Positions 27,230 through 37,385 are shown, counted from the first letter of the stretch. The stretch is DNA of 64,000 bases from an uncultured Glaciecola sp. (GCA_947496235.1 CANMCE010000004.1:186001-250000); one strand, 5' to 3'. Notes: generated by a model not told the origin, from the letters alone. Numbers and translations are program-made.

Positions 27230-28063
27230 TCAATTAAATATTTTCGAGAGGTTCCTCAATAAATATTTTTTATACAATGTTACGTAAGCTGCAAAAGGTT
27301 TTACAGGATGATAAAGCCGCTTAGTACCTGGAACAACAAAATATTTCGGAGGAAAGTAACAAAATGTCCCCCAACCTAGGCTTAGCCTGTTTTTATTGGA
27401 AGTGTACAGATTAGGGACATATGTTTTTAAATCTTTAACTGATAAATTGTTTCGAGCTAGCAAATTAGGCCAACTAATTTCATGATGGCCACCTGCTCCC
27501 TTCGAATATTCATCTATTAAACAGTCAATCGCACTGGAAGAAACTCTAAAAAATGGTAAAAATCCAATTTTGTCAGGGACCACACTATCGTTACTTAAAT
27601 AAGTGTTTTTATAGAACCAACGGTCAGGTATTTTCCGTAGATTAGTGCACAAAAGATCATCCTCTACTGCATCATACGCTGTAACTAATGATCCATAATT
27701 TGAGGTAAACCTAACGTCATCTTCACAAAACCAATAATAACTGTAACCAGATACAATTGAAGTAAACACAATCTGAGCCAAATCCAAATTACCCGGCATT
27801 ATTTTCCATTCCGCGGTGTCATTATATTTATTATGGTATTGCGAACAATGCTCTGAGAGGTCTTTTCTGCTTACCACATAGAAACAATCTTTAAATTCAG
27901 ATTCATACTTATTGAGATTAGTTTCTTCTCTATAACTTAAAATATAAAAATCAGCATGTTCAGAAACATCTGTTTGTATTTTTTTTGCAAGTTTATAAGT
28001 TACAGGAGATAGCTCTCTTGCAAATAACACAAACGCTTGTTTCTTCCTTGATAACACTTTCAA
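27230..28063 (-). CDS. putative glycosyltransferase-like protein
   Basis: 277 residues, soluble. A Rossmann-like opening (QAFVLFARELSPVTYKLAKK), then YYWFCEDDVRF whose EDD could be a DXD-type metal site, and a conserved-looking GAGGHHEISWPNLLARN segment. The layout is that of a GT-A fold glycosyltransferase, but I do not recognise the CAZy family. Context (sulfotransferases on both sides) supports a sugar-chain role. Confidence is high that it is a gene, moderate for the class. Confidence 0.6.
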   Translation of the reverse strand: MKVLSRKKQAFVLFARELSPVTYKLAKKIQTDVSEHADFYILSYREETNLNKYESEFKDCFYVVSRKDLSEHCSQYHNKYNDTAEWKIMPGNLDLAQIVFTSIVSGYSYYWFCEDDVRFTSNYGSLVTAYDAVEDDLLCTNLRKIPDRWFYKNTYLSNDSVVPDKIGFLPFFRVSSSAIDCLIDEYSKGAGGHHEISWPNLLARNNLSVKDLKTYVPNLYTSNKNRLSLGWGTFCYFPPKYFVVPGTKRLYHPVKPFAAYVTLYKKYLLRNLSKIFN

Positions 28064-28231
28064 CTCTCTGATATATTTTGAATCATAGTTTCATTGTTAT
28101 TTATGCATTTCAATATAGCAATAGAAATCAAATGAATTCATTTAAATAAGCTTTGATCTAACCAAATTATCACGCTGGTTAACGATTATTTTCCAATTGA
28201 CTTACATATTCAGGGACTTTGAAACTTCATC

Positions 28232-28987
28232 ATGGCAAATTACAAACAAAATGCATTACTGTGCTTAAAGGCTTTACCCAAATTAATCCCTTTATTTGCT
28301 GAAAAGAATTATATTTTTATAATTTCTCATATGAGAGCAAGAACCACACTTATCTCTCATTTATTGGATTCATCACCAGAAATAGTAGGTAATACAGAAC
28401 TGCATGTGAGATACAGGCATGCGATAGATGAATTAAAATCTAAAATGCTTCGCGTACACGAAAAAGATTATAATGAAGCAAGATATATATGCGATAAATT
28501 GCTGCATAACAGGCTTGTAATCAATTTAGAAAGGTATGCTAATGCGAAGTTTATATTCAACCTAAGAGACCCCGAGGATACATTTAAAAGCCTATTAAAG
28601 CGCCATTTGCAAATAGAAGGCGAAGATTCTATTTTTAAACTTAAACGCTACTACAATGAAAGACTCATATTTATGGAGTCGCTTTGGGATAAATTGAATC
28701 CAGAGCAACGTATATACATAAATTCAGATACTTTAATCGAACAACCAACCCATGTATTAGCCGAGTTAACTGACTTCTTGGATTTAGCTAACCCGCTTCA
28801 GCCTGAATATAAAACCAATGAGCACACCGGCCAGAGCGGCAAAGGTGATATGAGCGAAAACATCAAAAGTGGTAAAATAATAAAAACTAAAAACGATTTA
28901 AACGAAAAAGAAGCTAGTTTACTCAGCTCAATATTTTCTGATGAAGAAAAAAGCAATTTCAATCGATTACACAATAAATTCCAATAA
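28232..28987 (+). CDS. sulfotransferase-like protein
   Basis: 251 residues. YIFIISHMRARTTLISHLLD replaces the usual GxxRSGTT loop but keeps the R-TT-LL pattern; FIFNLRDPEDTFKSL is the 3'-phosphate motif. Divergent from the minus-strand group and monocistronic, ending in a strong hairpin. Probably PAPS-dependent; acceptor unknown. The altered P-loop makes this the least typical of the five. Confidence 0.75.
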   Translation: MANYKQNALLCLKALPKLIPLFAEKNYIFIISHMRARTTLISHLLDSSPEIVGNTELHVRYRHAIDELKSKMLRVHEKDYNEARYICDKLLHNRLVINLERYANAKFIFNLRDPEDTFKSLLKRHLQIEGEDSIFKLKRYYNERLIFMESLWDKLNPEQRIYINSDTLIEQPTHVLAELTDFLDLANPLQPEYKTNEHTGQSGKGDMSENIKSGKIIKTKNDLNEKEASLLSSIFSDEEKSNFNRLHNKFQ

Positions 28988-29001
28988 TCATGGACATGAT
29001 G

Positions 29002-29034
29002 TTTGTACCAAAGCGGAAACCGCTTTGGTACAAA
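29002..29034. terminator. perfect 15-bp hairpin between convergent genes
   Basis: TTTGTACCAAAGCGG and its exact complement separated by AAA. Lies 15 bp past the sulfotransferase-like gene and 43 bp past the end of the convergent metalloprotease gene. A short A/T stretch follows; likely a bidirectional terminator. Confidence 0.75.
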
Positions 29035-29076
29035 CTTTAACAACTAAATATTTTCAACCATCTTGAAAGTTATTTT

Positions 29077-31416
29077 TTATTCGACATTGTTGAAGATTAT
29101 ATTTCTAAAGCTGCTGTTAACCTCATCGTTTTCGGCATCTTGATCCATAATCAAAATCATTTTTACCGGTGAATCCGTATGAAATTCACCAATGGGAATT
29201 GTAATCTCTTCATACACACCAGACCCAGAATACTTAAACGTATTGTTTCCCCAGCGTTGAGTGCCATAAACTTGGAATACTCTAGGTTGTAAGCTTTCAT
29301 TTTTTCTTACAAAACCAATGCCATGAATTTCACCTTGTTTTGTACTTTTAAAATCGAAACTTAAAACGGTGGAAGCATTAATTTCGATATCAGTTAAATC
29401 GACTACTTTCCATGAATTCCCGTATAGTTCTGCTCCATAACCATTTTCTACTATCTCTAAGCTGCCAGAACCATCTTGCGCTTCGTACGAAGAAATATTG
29501 TAGTTATCTAAATTTAAAGCCTCAGACGGCAATATTTCGGTTTCACGCTCATATAATCTTACATTAGTGAAAATTGCATTTGGGTTGCCAAAATTAGAAT
29601 CGTTATCCATCGCAAAAACTAAGCGATCATAGTCACCTGAAGCAATTGCACCTATGGGAATACTGAAACTCTGACTAGTACCAAAATTTGAATATCGATA
29701 CGACATATTTAGCCACCTTTGGCTACCAAATAAATTAAATATAGTTCTTGTACTTGCCGTATTATCACTTTCAACCCCAATTGCATGAATTTCACCTTTT
29801 TCAGTGCTACTGAATTCAAATTCCAGGATTGTATTAACGGTAAAGTTATAATCAATCGGTATGCTTTTCCAAGCGTTTCCACTCAGCACCAATTGATTAG
29901 CATTCTCCCCTATACTTGCTTCACCAATACCATCTTGATTACCGCCAAATGGACTAATTACCACTTCTTCAAAATTTATATATTCAGAGGTCACGTAAAT
30001 AGTAAATGTTTGAAAATCACTTCCAAAAGCATTATCGACACGCACTACAACTGTATTGTCACCTAATTCATTAACAGTTGGCGTCCAAGTAATTAGTCCA
30101 GTACTGTCTATTTGCATTGTCTCTGGAGACTGCTCCAACGTGAACTCTACCGGTTCAGTTCCTTCAATATCTACCCTATTGTCGGCATCATAGGTATAAG
30201 CTTCCCCGACATCAGCTTCTGTATTTGGCGTTGAAACAATAATGGGACTTTCGCCTGAGATCTCATTAACGCAAGCGAAGGGACCTGTACTTGCTTGTTC
30301 TATCAAAGGTACCATCTGATCTACACTACATGAAGAAAAGCTTGTATGGTTACCATTGACTGATGGAAACATAATAAAGCCGGCGCCCACGCTTGCACAA
30401 GCGGTACCTGGTTGTCCATCATGTGGAGAACCAAAATTGTGCCCTAGTTCATGAGTAAACACGAGCGATGTTAGAAGTCCAAGCCTTTGACTTAAGCCTG
30501 AAGAGTAAGAATTGCAAAGTTGACCAACAAAGGCTATCCCGACAGTAGATCCATCTAAATCTTTCCCTGTAAACAAATGACGTAGTCCAGGATTCGGAAT
30601 TCCACTGCCAGTAAACGCATATAAAAGGCTTTCAGGATTGGTAGATGTTAAATTTTCATTAGAAGTTAATGGAATAACTGAATCAGCAACAATAGTGATA
30701 TCTAATTGCTCTTGAAAAATTCCATCTGCAATATTTAGCTCTCCTAACATCTCAACAGTAGCATCAGAACTACTTGTTACATATTCAGTATCTGCTACCA
30801 AAGTTATTTGTATCTCTCGGGTTGCGTAACTTTTAACCAAGTCATTTAAATCGCTTACATACTTAGAGTAATCAATTGATAAGCTATTGTGATTATGAGA
30901 GTTGTTACCACAAATTCCGTTATGCTTAATGTCTTTGACATTAACTGCAAAAAGGTCACTGTCAGATGCAATAAACTGATGTTTAATTTCCGGGGAAAGC
31001 CGGGAGCTAATGTCGCTATATGCTGCGAGCAAAAAGAGCGCATTTCCATCAAAAAAAGCCCCACTATACTTACCATTAAAGTAATTTAAACGAATCCAAG
31101 AGTTCGTCACAGTATCAATCTTGCCTTTATAGAAAAATGTTTCTTTTTTAAAATTAACAGGAACATTTGACGTATAAATCCCGTTATTTGTTGACAGTAT
31201 AAATTGTAATTTTTGACCTGCTATTTCAACGCTTAGTCTGCTTAATTTTCCATCATCAGTTTGGCTCGAATCGAGAATTTCGACATTGTAGGCTTTTGAA
31301 ATAACTTCATGCTCCACACTTGCGTGTGGTATTGTAGAAATTGACATAAGAAAAATAGCAACTACCAGTAACAATGATTTGTTATTGGTCGAAACACTTT
31401 TAAATTTATTAAACAT
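29077..31416 (-). CDS. secreted adamalysin-like zinc metalloprotease with two C-terminal modules
   Basis: 779 residues. Signal peptide (to about 32), a pro-like region, then a reprolysin-type catalytic domain: HELGHNFGSPHD starting at His322 is HExxHxxGxxHD, and GFIMFPS supplies the Met-turn. A putative Ig (He_PIG-like) domain follows near 395-480. The last 270 residues are two copies of a module sharing EFEFSSTEKGEIHAIG / SFDFKSTKQGEIHGIG and FGSQRW / YGTQRW, probably sugar-binding. Likely extracellular, anchored to polysaccharide. Its place among exopolysaccharide genes suggests a matrix role. Confidence 0.87.
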   Translation of the reverse strand: MFNKFKSVSTNNKSLLLVVAIFLMSISTIPHASVEHEVISKAYNVEILDSSQTDDGKLSRLSVEIAGQKLQFILSTNNGIYTSNVPVNFKKETFFYKGKIDTVTNSWIRLNYFNGKYSGAFFDGNALFLLAAYSDISSRLSPEIKHQFIASDSDLFAVNVKDIKHNGICGNNSHNHNSLSIDYSKYVSDLNDLVKSYATREIQITLVADTEYVTSSSDATVEMLGELNIADGIFQEQLDITIVADSVIPLTSNENLTSTNPESLLYAFTGSGIPNPGLRHLFTGKDLDGSTVGIAFVGQLCNSYSSGLSQRLGLLTSLVFTHELGHNFGSPHDGQPGTACASVGAGFIMFPSVNGNHTSFSSCSVDQMVPLIEQASTGPFACVNEISGESPIIVSTPNTEADVGEAYTYDADNRVDIEGTEPVEFTLEQSPETMQIDSTGLITWTPTVNELGDNTVVVRVDNAFGSDFQTFTIYVTSEYINFEEVVISPFGGNQDGIGEASIGENANQLVLSGNAWKSIPIDYNFTVNTILEFEFSSTEKGEIHAIGVESDNTASTRTIFNLFGSQRWLNMSYRYSNFGTSQSFSIPIGAIASGDYDRLVFAMDNDSNFGNPNAIFTNVRLYERETEILPSEALNLDNYNISSYEAQDGSGSLEIVENGYGAELYGNSWKVVDLTDIEINASTVLSFDFKSTKQGEIHGIGFVRKNESLQPRVFQVYGTQRWGNNTFKYSGSGVYEEITIPIGEFHTDSPVKMILIMDQDAENDEVNSSFRNIIFNNVE

Positions 31417-31652
31417 AGAATTAATCCTAAGAATGGTTTCTATTTCTTTTTTTTAAATTTTTTAAAATGCATCTGCAAAAAAACTATCCATGCAAAATTT
31501 GGAGTGCGGTTGGTTAGAGCTACTATCTAATACTAGAGAATAGTCAACATTAGCAAAATTTGTAAATTATTTATGGTTAGGATTTTAAGTTCAAGTCGTT
31601 ATATCAGCTTTACATTATTTAAACAACGTCAGCTTATCCTTAGTGAATAAGG

Positions 31653-32768
31653 TTAACTATTTGAAGATGAGGTCTTCCTTTCAAACAATCGTTTTTCTAA
31701 CTTAAACTTTGATATTGGCCCCTCGAAAAGTTTAAACGAAATATACGCGGCGCAGGTTGCGCCCAACAAAACAAGCCAAGCGCTTAGATATCCGTTTAAT
31801 TCCGTTTTTCTTAAGGTATTAATAAAGATTGGATGGAATAAATATAGACTGAAACTTAACGCACCAAAAAATCGCAAAATTGGCATTGTAAAAAATTTCT
31901 TTAACATACCGTCATAGTTTACTGAAGAAAGAAGCACTAACGACCAAAATATTGCATACAGAATAAATTGCTTATGAAAGTAATTATTTTCAACACGTTC
32001 GCCGAATAATGAAAACACTAATGGAGTCATACACACGACCCCAATCAAACCTACATAGCCCAAATATCGACAAACTGTGCTTATATGTTTATTGGAGGAG
32101 TTATTTATATAATCTTGTAAAACCGCTAAAAACATCCCAATGATGAAAATAGGCATGTAGGGTAATAACCTAGCATCATTTCGAAGAGACTCATCTTGGG
32201 GAGAAATAAGTTGTGATAACACCATTAACAACAGGAACATAGCAATTAATGCAGGCGCTCCATAGGGACGAACAAGAACTATCGCAAAAACAAAAAAAGG
32301 AAGTGTAAAGTAGAACTTAAACTCTACCGCGATGCTCCAAGTTACACCTTTCCCTTCCATAAGGGCTAGATGTTTTAAAAACCCGAACCAATCAAGGCTA
32401 AAAGGTACGCCAGCGTCTTCTCGCCCTAAGAACATACCAATTGCAATAGTACTAAACACGGCAAGTAACAGATAGATGGTATAAAGAGGATAAATTCTAA
32501 AAAAACGTCTCTGCCAATAGTGAGACATATTTGCAAAGGTAAAGATCTGCTTGCCCTTTTTTAAAAGGGGTAACGTAAGAAGAAATGAACTCAATAAAAA
32601 GAATAAAAATACACCCGACTTACCAGTACCGCGTAAATCCAAAAACGGAAGATAAAACATCCCTGCGTTACTTGTATGGCTCATAACAACAATCAACGCA
32701 GCCAAACCTCTCAACCCATCGAGAGAGTCCATTTGATATTTCTTATCTGATATTTCTCTATGTATCAT
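31653..32768 (-). CDS. acyltransferase 3 family membrane protein (OafA-like)
   Basis: 371 residues, about ten membrane segments. DSLDGLRGLAALIVVMSHT holds the catalytic-type His after the first helix; RRFFRIYPLYTIYLL is the conserved R-rRi-PlY motif. It moves acyl groups such as acetyl or succinyl onto sugars across the membrane. There is no SGNH periplasmic domain. Probably decorates the exopolysaccharide repeat. Confidence 0.9.
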   Translation of the reverse strand: MIHREISDKKYQMDSLDGLRGLAALIVVMSHTSNAGMFYLPFLDLRGTGKSGVFLFFLLSSFLLTLPLLKKGKQIFTFANMSHYWQRRFFRIYPLYTIYLLLAVFSTIAIGMFLGREDAGVPFSLDWFGFLKHLALMEGKGVTWSIAVEFKFYFTLPFFVFAIVLVRPYGAPALIAMFLLLMVLSQLISPQDESLRNDARLLPYMPIFIIGMFLAVLQDYINNSSNKHISTVCRYLGYVGLIGVVCMTPLVFSLFGERVENNYFHKQFILYAIFWSLVLLSSVNYDGMLKKFFTMPILRFFGALSFSLYLFHPIFINTLRKTELNGYLSAWLVLLGATCAAYISFKLFEGPISKFKLEKRLFERKTSSSNS

Positions 32769-32950
32769 CCAATGACACCTTATCTCTAAAAGCTAAAAGC
32801 AATCAACCAATTTTGACGCAGCTTTGTTGCAACTATATAAAAATCAATCCCAAAGGTGCCACCATTTGTAAATGGCTAAACTAAATATGCCATCGTTATT
32901 TTTACCTGTCAAAAATGTTTGCAACATAGAAATCTCAATAGAGTTGCTCA

Positions 32951-33634
32951 CTAATTGCTGATTCGGTATAAATGGAAAAACAATGTGCCTATGCATTTAA
33001 AAACAAAACGCTTTATTCTACTATTTTGTACCAATTCAACTTCATATTTTTTGTTATAATTAAAAAGCTCAAAATCGTGTTTATAGAACTGGCATAACCC
33101 GTGCAAGATAACTGGATCCAGACGAACTTTTTTTGAATTTGAGCTGTTTGCTTGAATACTGTCATGACCGTCTTGGATAAAAAATTCTGGATAATTTTTG
33201 CAAATTGCTTCAATACCCTCTTCTAATTTAAATATTTTACTCTGATCCCAAATAAAGCCTGATTGCGGCCGTATATGATTTGATAAGATATAGGGATTAT
33301 AGGCATAGGCCTTTCTAATAAAATAAAAAAAGGTAGAGGTATTAAAGTACTTGAACTTCCTATCCACTTTTTTGCGATACGAAAACTCGCTAAGAAAACG
33401 AGCCACTGGATGCCTTACTATTGCGAACGAATCTTTTACAAGCTCATCTATTCCTAATCTATTAAGCACTTCTGCGTGAAAGTGTTGTGGTGGGCATGGT
33501 AATTCTTTTTTGAATTCACTATCGAAGAGTAATTGCACATCAGGTAATAACATTTTTTTAATCGAGGTACCTGCAGCCTTTGGAATATGGATAAAAAACA
33601 GCATTTTCCCTTTATTATTTTTTAAAATTGGCAT
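32951..33634 (-). CDS. sulfotransferase, Sulfotransfer_2 type
   Basis: 227 residues. MLFFIHIPKAAGTSIKKMLL is the phosphosulfate-binding loop (HIPKAAGTS) and FAIVRHPVARFLSEFSYRKK the 3'-phosphate motif. Similar in plan to the gene at 26507 but clearly diverged from it. Lies 48 bp behind the Wzx gene on the same strand, so it belongs to the main glycan operon. Confidence 0.88.
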   Translation of the reverse strand: MPILKNNKGKMLFFIHIPKAAGTSIKKMLLPDVQLLFDSEFKKELPCPPQHFHAEVLNRLGIDELVKDSFAIVRHPVARFLSEFSYRKKVDRKFKYFNTSTFFYFIRKAYAYNPYILSNHIRPQSGFIWDQSKIFKLEEGIEAICKNYPEFFIQDGHDSIQANSSNSKKVRLDPVILHGLCQFYKHDFELFNYNKKYEVELVQNSRIKRFVFKCIGTLFFHLYRISN

Positions 33635-33682
33635 GTTTAAAATCCTTTTTGAAATTGATAATCATCTGAAGTTAAGTTTTTA

Positions 33683-35098
33683 CTAATGTCGGTCAGTAAT
33701 TAGACGTTGAAGTCGGCTTATATAATTTCCAGATGTAACAAATAGAACACTAAACATAATCATCACAGTCCCGAAGCCTATTATGAATATCTGAAAAATG
33801 GAAAAGTCGTAAATAAAGAGACAGTAGGTGACTATCCCTCCTATTATTGAAACTGGAATAATTACTTTTAAAACCGTTGTAAATATAATCCAACTATTTA
33901 AAACAATTAATTTTTTAACTGATAGAATCCTTATTACTATGGTAAACACTACATCAAGTAAGATTATTAACGCCACTCCCAATAGTCCATATATTGATGA
34001 AATGTAATAAGCAATAATAAGCAAAATAATTGACTTTAAGAATTCTAGTTTTAATCCTATTTTCGATTGACCATATGCCGCTAACAAACTGTCTGTAAAA
34101 TATGTTAGTACGTGAATGCCACTAATAAATGCATATATCATCAGAAAATCAACTGCGCCAAGCCACTTTTCGCCAAATACAAAAATGACAAGTTCTTTAC
34201 CAAAAATTCCCATCAAAACAAATATAGGGAACAGTAAAATTATTGAACATATTGTCAATTCGCTAAAAAGATTAGAGATAACTTTAGAGTCCTTAGTTCT
34301 GCTTGAAAAGACGGGAAGTGAATAAGAATTAACTGACGAAACAATCGATTGTTTCGGTAGATCAATTAGTCGGCGAGCAAATGAGTAGTAACCGATGGTC
34401 GCCGCACTTGTCGCAATTGATAGGATAATAACCAAACCTCGACCGAATAGACCATTCTGTAACTTTCTTAACCCAATTGAATTACCTTCACGAAATAAAG
34501 AAAAGAGGTCTTCAAACGAAGGACGGACAGCTATTAGATTGCTATTTCGAAGAAGTAGAATAATTAGTGCTAATAGATTCATAACGTTTAATTGGATGAT
34601 TAAAGACCAAGCCCCTAATCCATAAATTGCTGCTGTAATACCGCAAATCGCTCCCAACAATTTACCCCAAATGGTTCTAATTGCTAAGGCTTTAAACTGC
34701 CTTTTACAACGAAGTACCGCTATAAAAGGTCTAGCCATCACACTTGAGATTGCTGAAATACATGAAAAAATCAGTAGAAAAACTACAGATACATCATCAA
34801 TGAAAAAATAAACCAATGCTATTAACAATATAGAGAGTACTGCTAAAATGCTCCCCAACCAAAATACAGTTGCTAATTCTCTGTTTGATTCACAGTTTCT
34901 TCGAACTAAGGGGTTTTCAAAAACAGCGTTGAAAAACGAACTTACAAGTTCACAATAAACGATTACTAAGGTTCCCATTCCCAATTGAGCTGGAGTGAGA
35001 AATATAGCAAAACAAAAAAACGAAGCTGCAGATAAGAGAATTAATCCGAACTTTTCAAAAAATAGCCAAAATACGTTTATTAACCTACTTTTGCTCAT
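33683..35098 (-). CDS. wzx: Wzx-like polysaccharide flippase
   Basis: 471 residues from the ATG at 35098 (MSKSRLINVFWLFFEKFG), with about 12-14 membrane segments and scattered Arg/Lys in loops, the plan of MOP-superfamily oligosaccharide flippases. MARPFIAVLRCKRQFKALA and GYYSFARRLIDLP are typical segments. Moves undecaprenyl-PP-linked repeat units to the periplasm. Its start lies 2 bp past the stop of the sulfotransferase gene upstream, which suggests that sulfation precedes flipping. Confidence 0.88.
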   Translation of the reverse strand: MSKSRLINVFWLFFEKFGLILLSAASFFCFAIFLTPAQLGMGTLVIVYCELVSSFFNAVFENPLVRRNCESNRELATVFWLGSILAVLSILLIALVYFFIDDVSVVFLLIFSCISAISSVMARPFIAVLRCKRQFKALAIRTIWGKLLGAICGITAAIYGLGAWSLIIQLNVMNLLALIILLLRNSNLIAVRPSFEDLFSLFREGNSIGLRKLQNGLFGRGLVIILSIATSAATIGYYSFARRLIDLPKQSIVSSVNSYSLPVFSSRTKDSKVISNLFSELTICSIILLFPIFVLMGIFGKELVIFVFGEKWLGAVDFLMIYAFISGIHVLTYFTDSLLAAYGQSKIGLKLEFLKSIILLIIAYYISSIYGLLGVALIILLDVVFTIVIRILSVKKLIVLNSWIIFTTVLKVIIPVSIIGGIVTYCLFIYDFSIFQIFIIGFGTVMIMFSVLFVTSGNYISRLQRLITDRH

Positions 35099-35099
35099 T

Positions 35100-35870
35100 T
35101 CAAAACCTATACCCAAACTGAGCAATATCTTCTGAGTAACGTTTTGCTACAAGTTCCTTTTGGTAATCATCATAAAATTGTCTATAAGATTGAGAGGGAC
35201 TATTCGATAAACTATTTGCTTTCTCAAAGTTCTTGTCTTCTATTTTTAGAAAATCCAATATTGTAGTAAAATCTTCGTCGAAAGACTCTATTTTACCTAA
35301 AAAATTAAATCTCTCTTTTCCTTTCGCGTTTTCTAAAAGGACGTGCTGTGATATCCAATGTCTATCTGCAAAGGAGTCCCCCCCCTCTTCTGTTTGTAAC
35401 CATTCCAAGAATTCTCTAAATGGCATACCTGGATAGAGATTCTTATAACGACTTATAATAAAAAAATCACAAAATCTTTTCTGTCCAGAAATTTTATCAA
35501 ACCAACATGAGTAAATCCTTGCCCATGGATTTCTAGTTACACTAAAGCAAAAGCTATTTGAATCAATAAGTTTACTCTTTTCCAATTCATCGAGATTAAT
35601 TTTGAACTGTTTTAGCGATGTGTCATCGACTTTTCTTAAGTGCCGTAAAATTGTAGTAGTGCCAACTTTGGGGATTGATACATAAGCGTAATTTCGCTTG
35701 GAATTCACATGTATACCGCAAAGATAATCTGAAAAAGCGGGGTTTCCTCGTTTTAGAAGATATCGAAATGTATAAACTATTCGAGTTACAAGTTTTGCAA
35801 TAAAAGGAAACTTGACTAATTTACTAATTAATATATTAATTCTTTTTTTGTACTTCCAGTTAGCTTTCAT
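35100..35870 (-). CDS. sulfotransferase, Sulfotransfer_2 type
   Basis: 256 residues. YAYVSIPKVGTTTILRHLRK is the phosphosulfate loop (SIPKVGTTT), FSVTRNPWARIYSCWFDK the 3'-phosphate motif. A basic N terminus of about 40 residues precedes it. Overlaps the serine-acetyltransferase-like gene upstream by 4 bp (ATGA) and almost touches wzx. Confidence 0.87.
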   Translation of the reverse strand: MKANWKYKKRINILISKLVKFPFIAKLVTRIVYTFRYLLKRGNPAFSDYLCGIHVNSKRNYAYVSIPKVGTTTILRHLRKVDDTSLKQFKINLDELEKSKLIDSNSFCFSVTRNPWARIYSCWFDKISGQKRFCDFFIISRYKNLYPGMPFREFLEWLQTEEGGDSFADRHWISQHVLLENAKGKERFNFLGKIESFDEDFTTILDFLKIEDKNFEKANSLSNSPSQSYRQFYDDYQKELVAKRYSEDIAQFGYRF

Positions 35871-36412
35871 GGCTCGATCTTCTTAATTATCTTGGCGGGA
35901 ATCCCTGCAATGACTATATGGGGCTCCTCGAAGCTTTTATTTACGACGGCATTTGCTCCGACTTGAACATTGTCTGCTATTTTTATACCGCCAAAAATTT
36001 TTGCTCCAGGGGCAATATAACAATTATTTCCAATTTGAGGAGTCATGCCCGTTCCATCATGTCCAGCACCAATATTAACTCCAACATGTATTCTACAATT
36101 TTCTCCTATTTTACATTTTCTATTTATAATGATGTTTCCATAGTGAGGTAGCATTAATCCTGGTCCACACACATTTGGAGGAATACTATAACCAAGTTTT
36201 TTTGATTGAGCTTTGAAACGAAAGTCAGTGTAAATCCGAAGCCACCTTAAATAGATTGGTAAGCGAACATTTCTATAATATTCAGCCTTCCGAAGTAAAC
36301 GAAGAAAACGCCATGTATCAGAAAACAAATAGTTCTTGAAAGTCGAAGATATTTTATTATTTTTTCTATCCTTTTCCAGATAGATTCTCAACGTTTTTTT
36401 ATTGCTAATCAT
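35867..36412 (-). CDS. left-handed beta-helix acetyltransferase (CysE-like)
   Basis: 181 residues. A helical N-terminal part (1-80) is followed by hexapeptide repeats (GNIIINRKCKIGENCRIHVG, IGNNCYIAPGAKIFGGIKIA, VQVGANAVVNKSF) and the closing GIPAKIIKK. It is annotated as serine acetyltransferase in similar loci, but in a glycan cluster it more likely acetylates a sugar. Coupled by ATGA overlap to the sulfotransferase gene. Confidence 0.85.
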   Translation of the reverse strand: MISNKKTLRIYLEKDRKNNKISSTFKNYLFSDTWRFLRLLRKAEYYRNVRLPIYLRWLRIYTDFRFKAQSKKLGYSIPPNVCGPGLMLPHYGNIIINRKCKIGENCRIHVGVNIGAGHDGTGMTPQIGNNCYIAPGAKIFGGIKIADNVQVGANAVVNKSFEEPHIVIAGIPAKIIKKIEP

Positions 36413-36494
36413 TTTTCAGTTTCTGCCAATCTTGAATATAGAGCCATTTTGCTAAGCCAGCTTTTTTTATCTCAACCTTTTGTTTAAAACCTTA

Positions 36495-37385
36495 TTAAGG
36501 ATTAATATTTAGTTTTACGTTTATGCTAGAAATTAATTCTTTAGATTGATTACATTCAAACTTTCTTGCAAAGTGACATTGTGAATTAAATATACTTTCC
36601 AAGTCTTGTAAAATTAAGGTTTTTGGATGAGGAAGCCCCTGTGACCAATCAACATATCTTCTATTATCATGGAAACAGTTAAGTTCAGAGGCGTTATTTA
36701 TCATTGTATGAAAGATAGCCTCGTCAGGTATCTTAGTTTTTTTAAAGTGGTTAATGACAGAGTTCGATTTATCTGCAAATTTTTCAATTAAAAATTCAGC
36801 ACATTTTGCTGAGCCTGTATACCAAAACTCTCCCCCCCAACATTTATATTTGTCATTAAATGGTGTGAACCTTGAAACCAATAGTGGATGCTTGAGTAAT
36901 GGTATCTGACTGACGACTTCCAATCCTTTTTTATCTTTTCTCTTAAATAAAAAACTCAAGCTACAATAGCGAATATAATATCTTTTTTTCCACTTTTTAT
37001 CGAAATGGCCATACTCTATTTTAGCAGAGCGCATAAAAGCATCTGCACCTTGGGCTTTTAAGAATTCAAAAACCTCATCTGATGATTTTGTGGGGTAATC
37101 GGCTCCACTTAGAATAATGTAGTAGTCAGGTTTATTATTTTTGTAGAGAAGATTTAAGGCCTTCATTTTAGCGGCTACTAAACTGAACGTCCCCCAGCCC
37201 GTGACTTCATATTCTTTAACAAACTCAACATTCTTAGAAAATTGTTCTATTGGTAGATCACATTTAGAAAAATCATGATGCCAAGCTATTGGGGGGTAAT
37301 CATAAAGCGAATTTAATGCCTTATTCAATTTAATGGCTTGCTCCGGATTTGCATGAGTTAAAACGATAAAACCGATGTTACTCAT
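36495..37385 (-). CDS. GT14 (core-2/I-branching type) glycosyltransferase
   Basis: 296 residues. GFIVLTHANPEQAIKLNKAL, WGTFSLVAAKMKALNLL and YYIILSGADYPTKSSDEV are hallmarks of the core-2/I-branching beta-1,6-N-acetylglucosaminyltransferase fold, including bacterial members. No membrane anchor. Probably adds a branch sugar to the repeat unit. Overlaps the polymerase-like gene upstream by 8 bp. Confidence 0.87.
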   Translation of the reverse strand: MSNIGFIVLTHANPEQAIKLNKALNSLYDYPPIAWHHDFSKCDLPIEQFSKNVEFVKEYEVTGWGTFSLVAAKMKALNLLYKNNKPDYYIILSGADYPTKSSDEVFEFLKAQGADAFMRSAKIEYGHFDKKWKKRYYIRYCSLSFLFKRKDKKGLEVVSQIPLLKHPLLVSRFTPFNDKYKCWGGEFWYTGSAKCAEFLIEKFADKSNSVINHFKKTKIPDEAIFHTMINNASELNCFHDNRRYVDWSQGLPHPKTLILQDLESIFNSQCHFARKFECNQSKELISSINVKLNINP

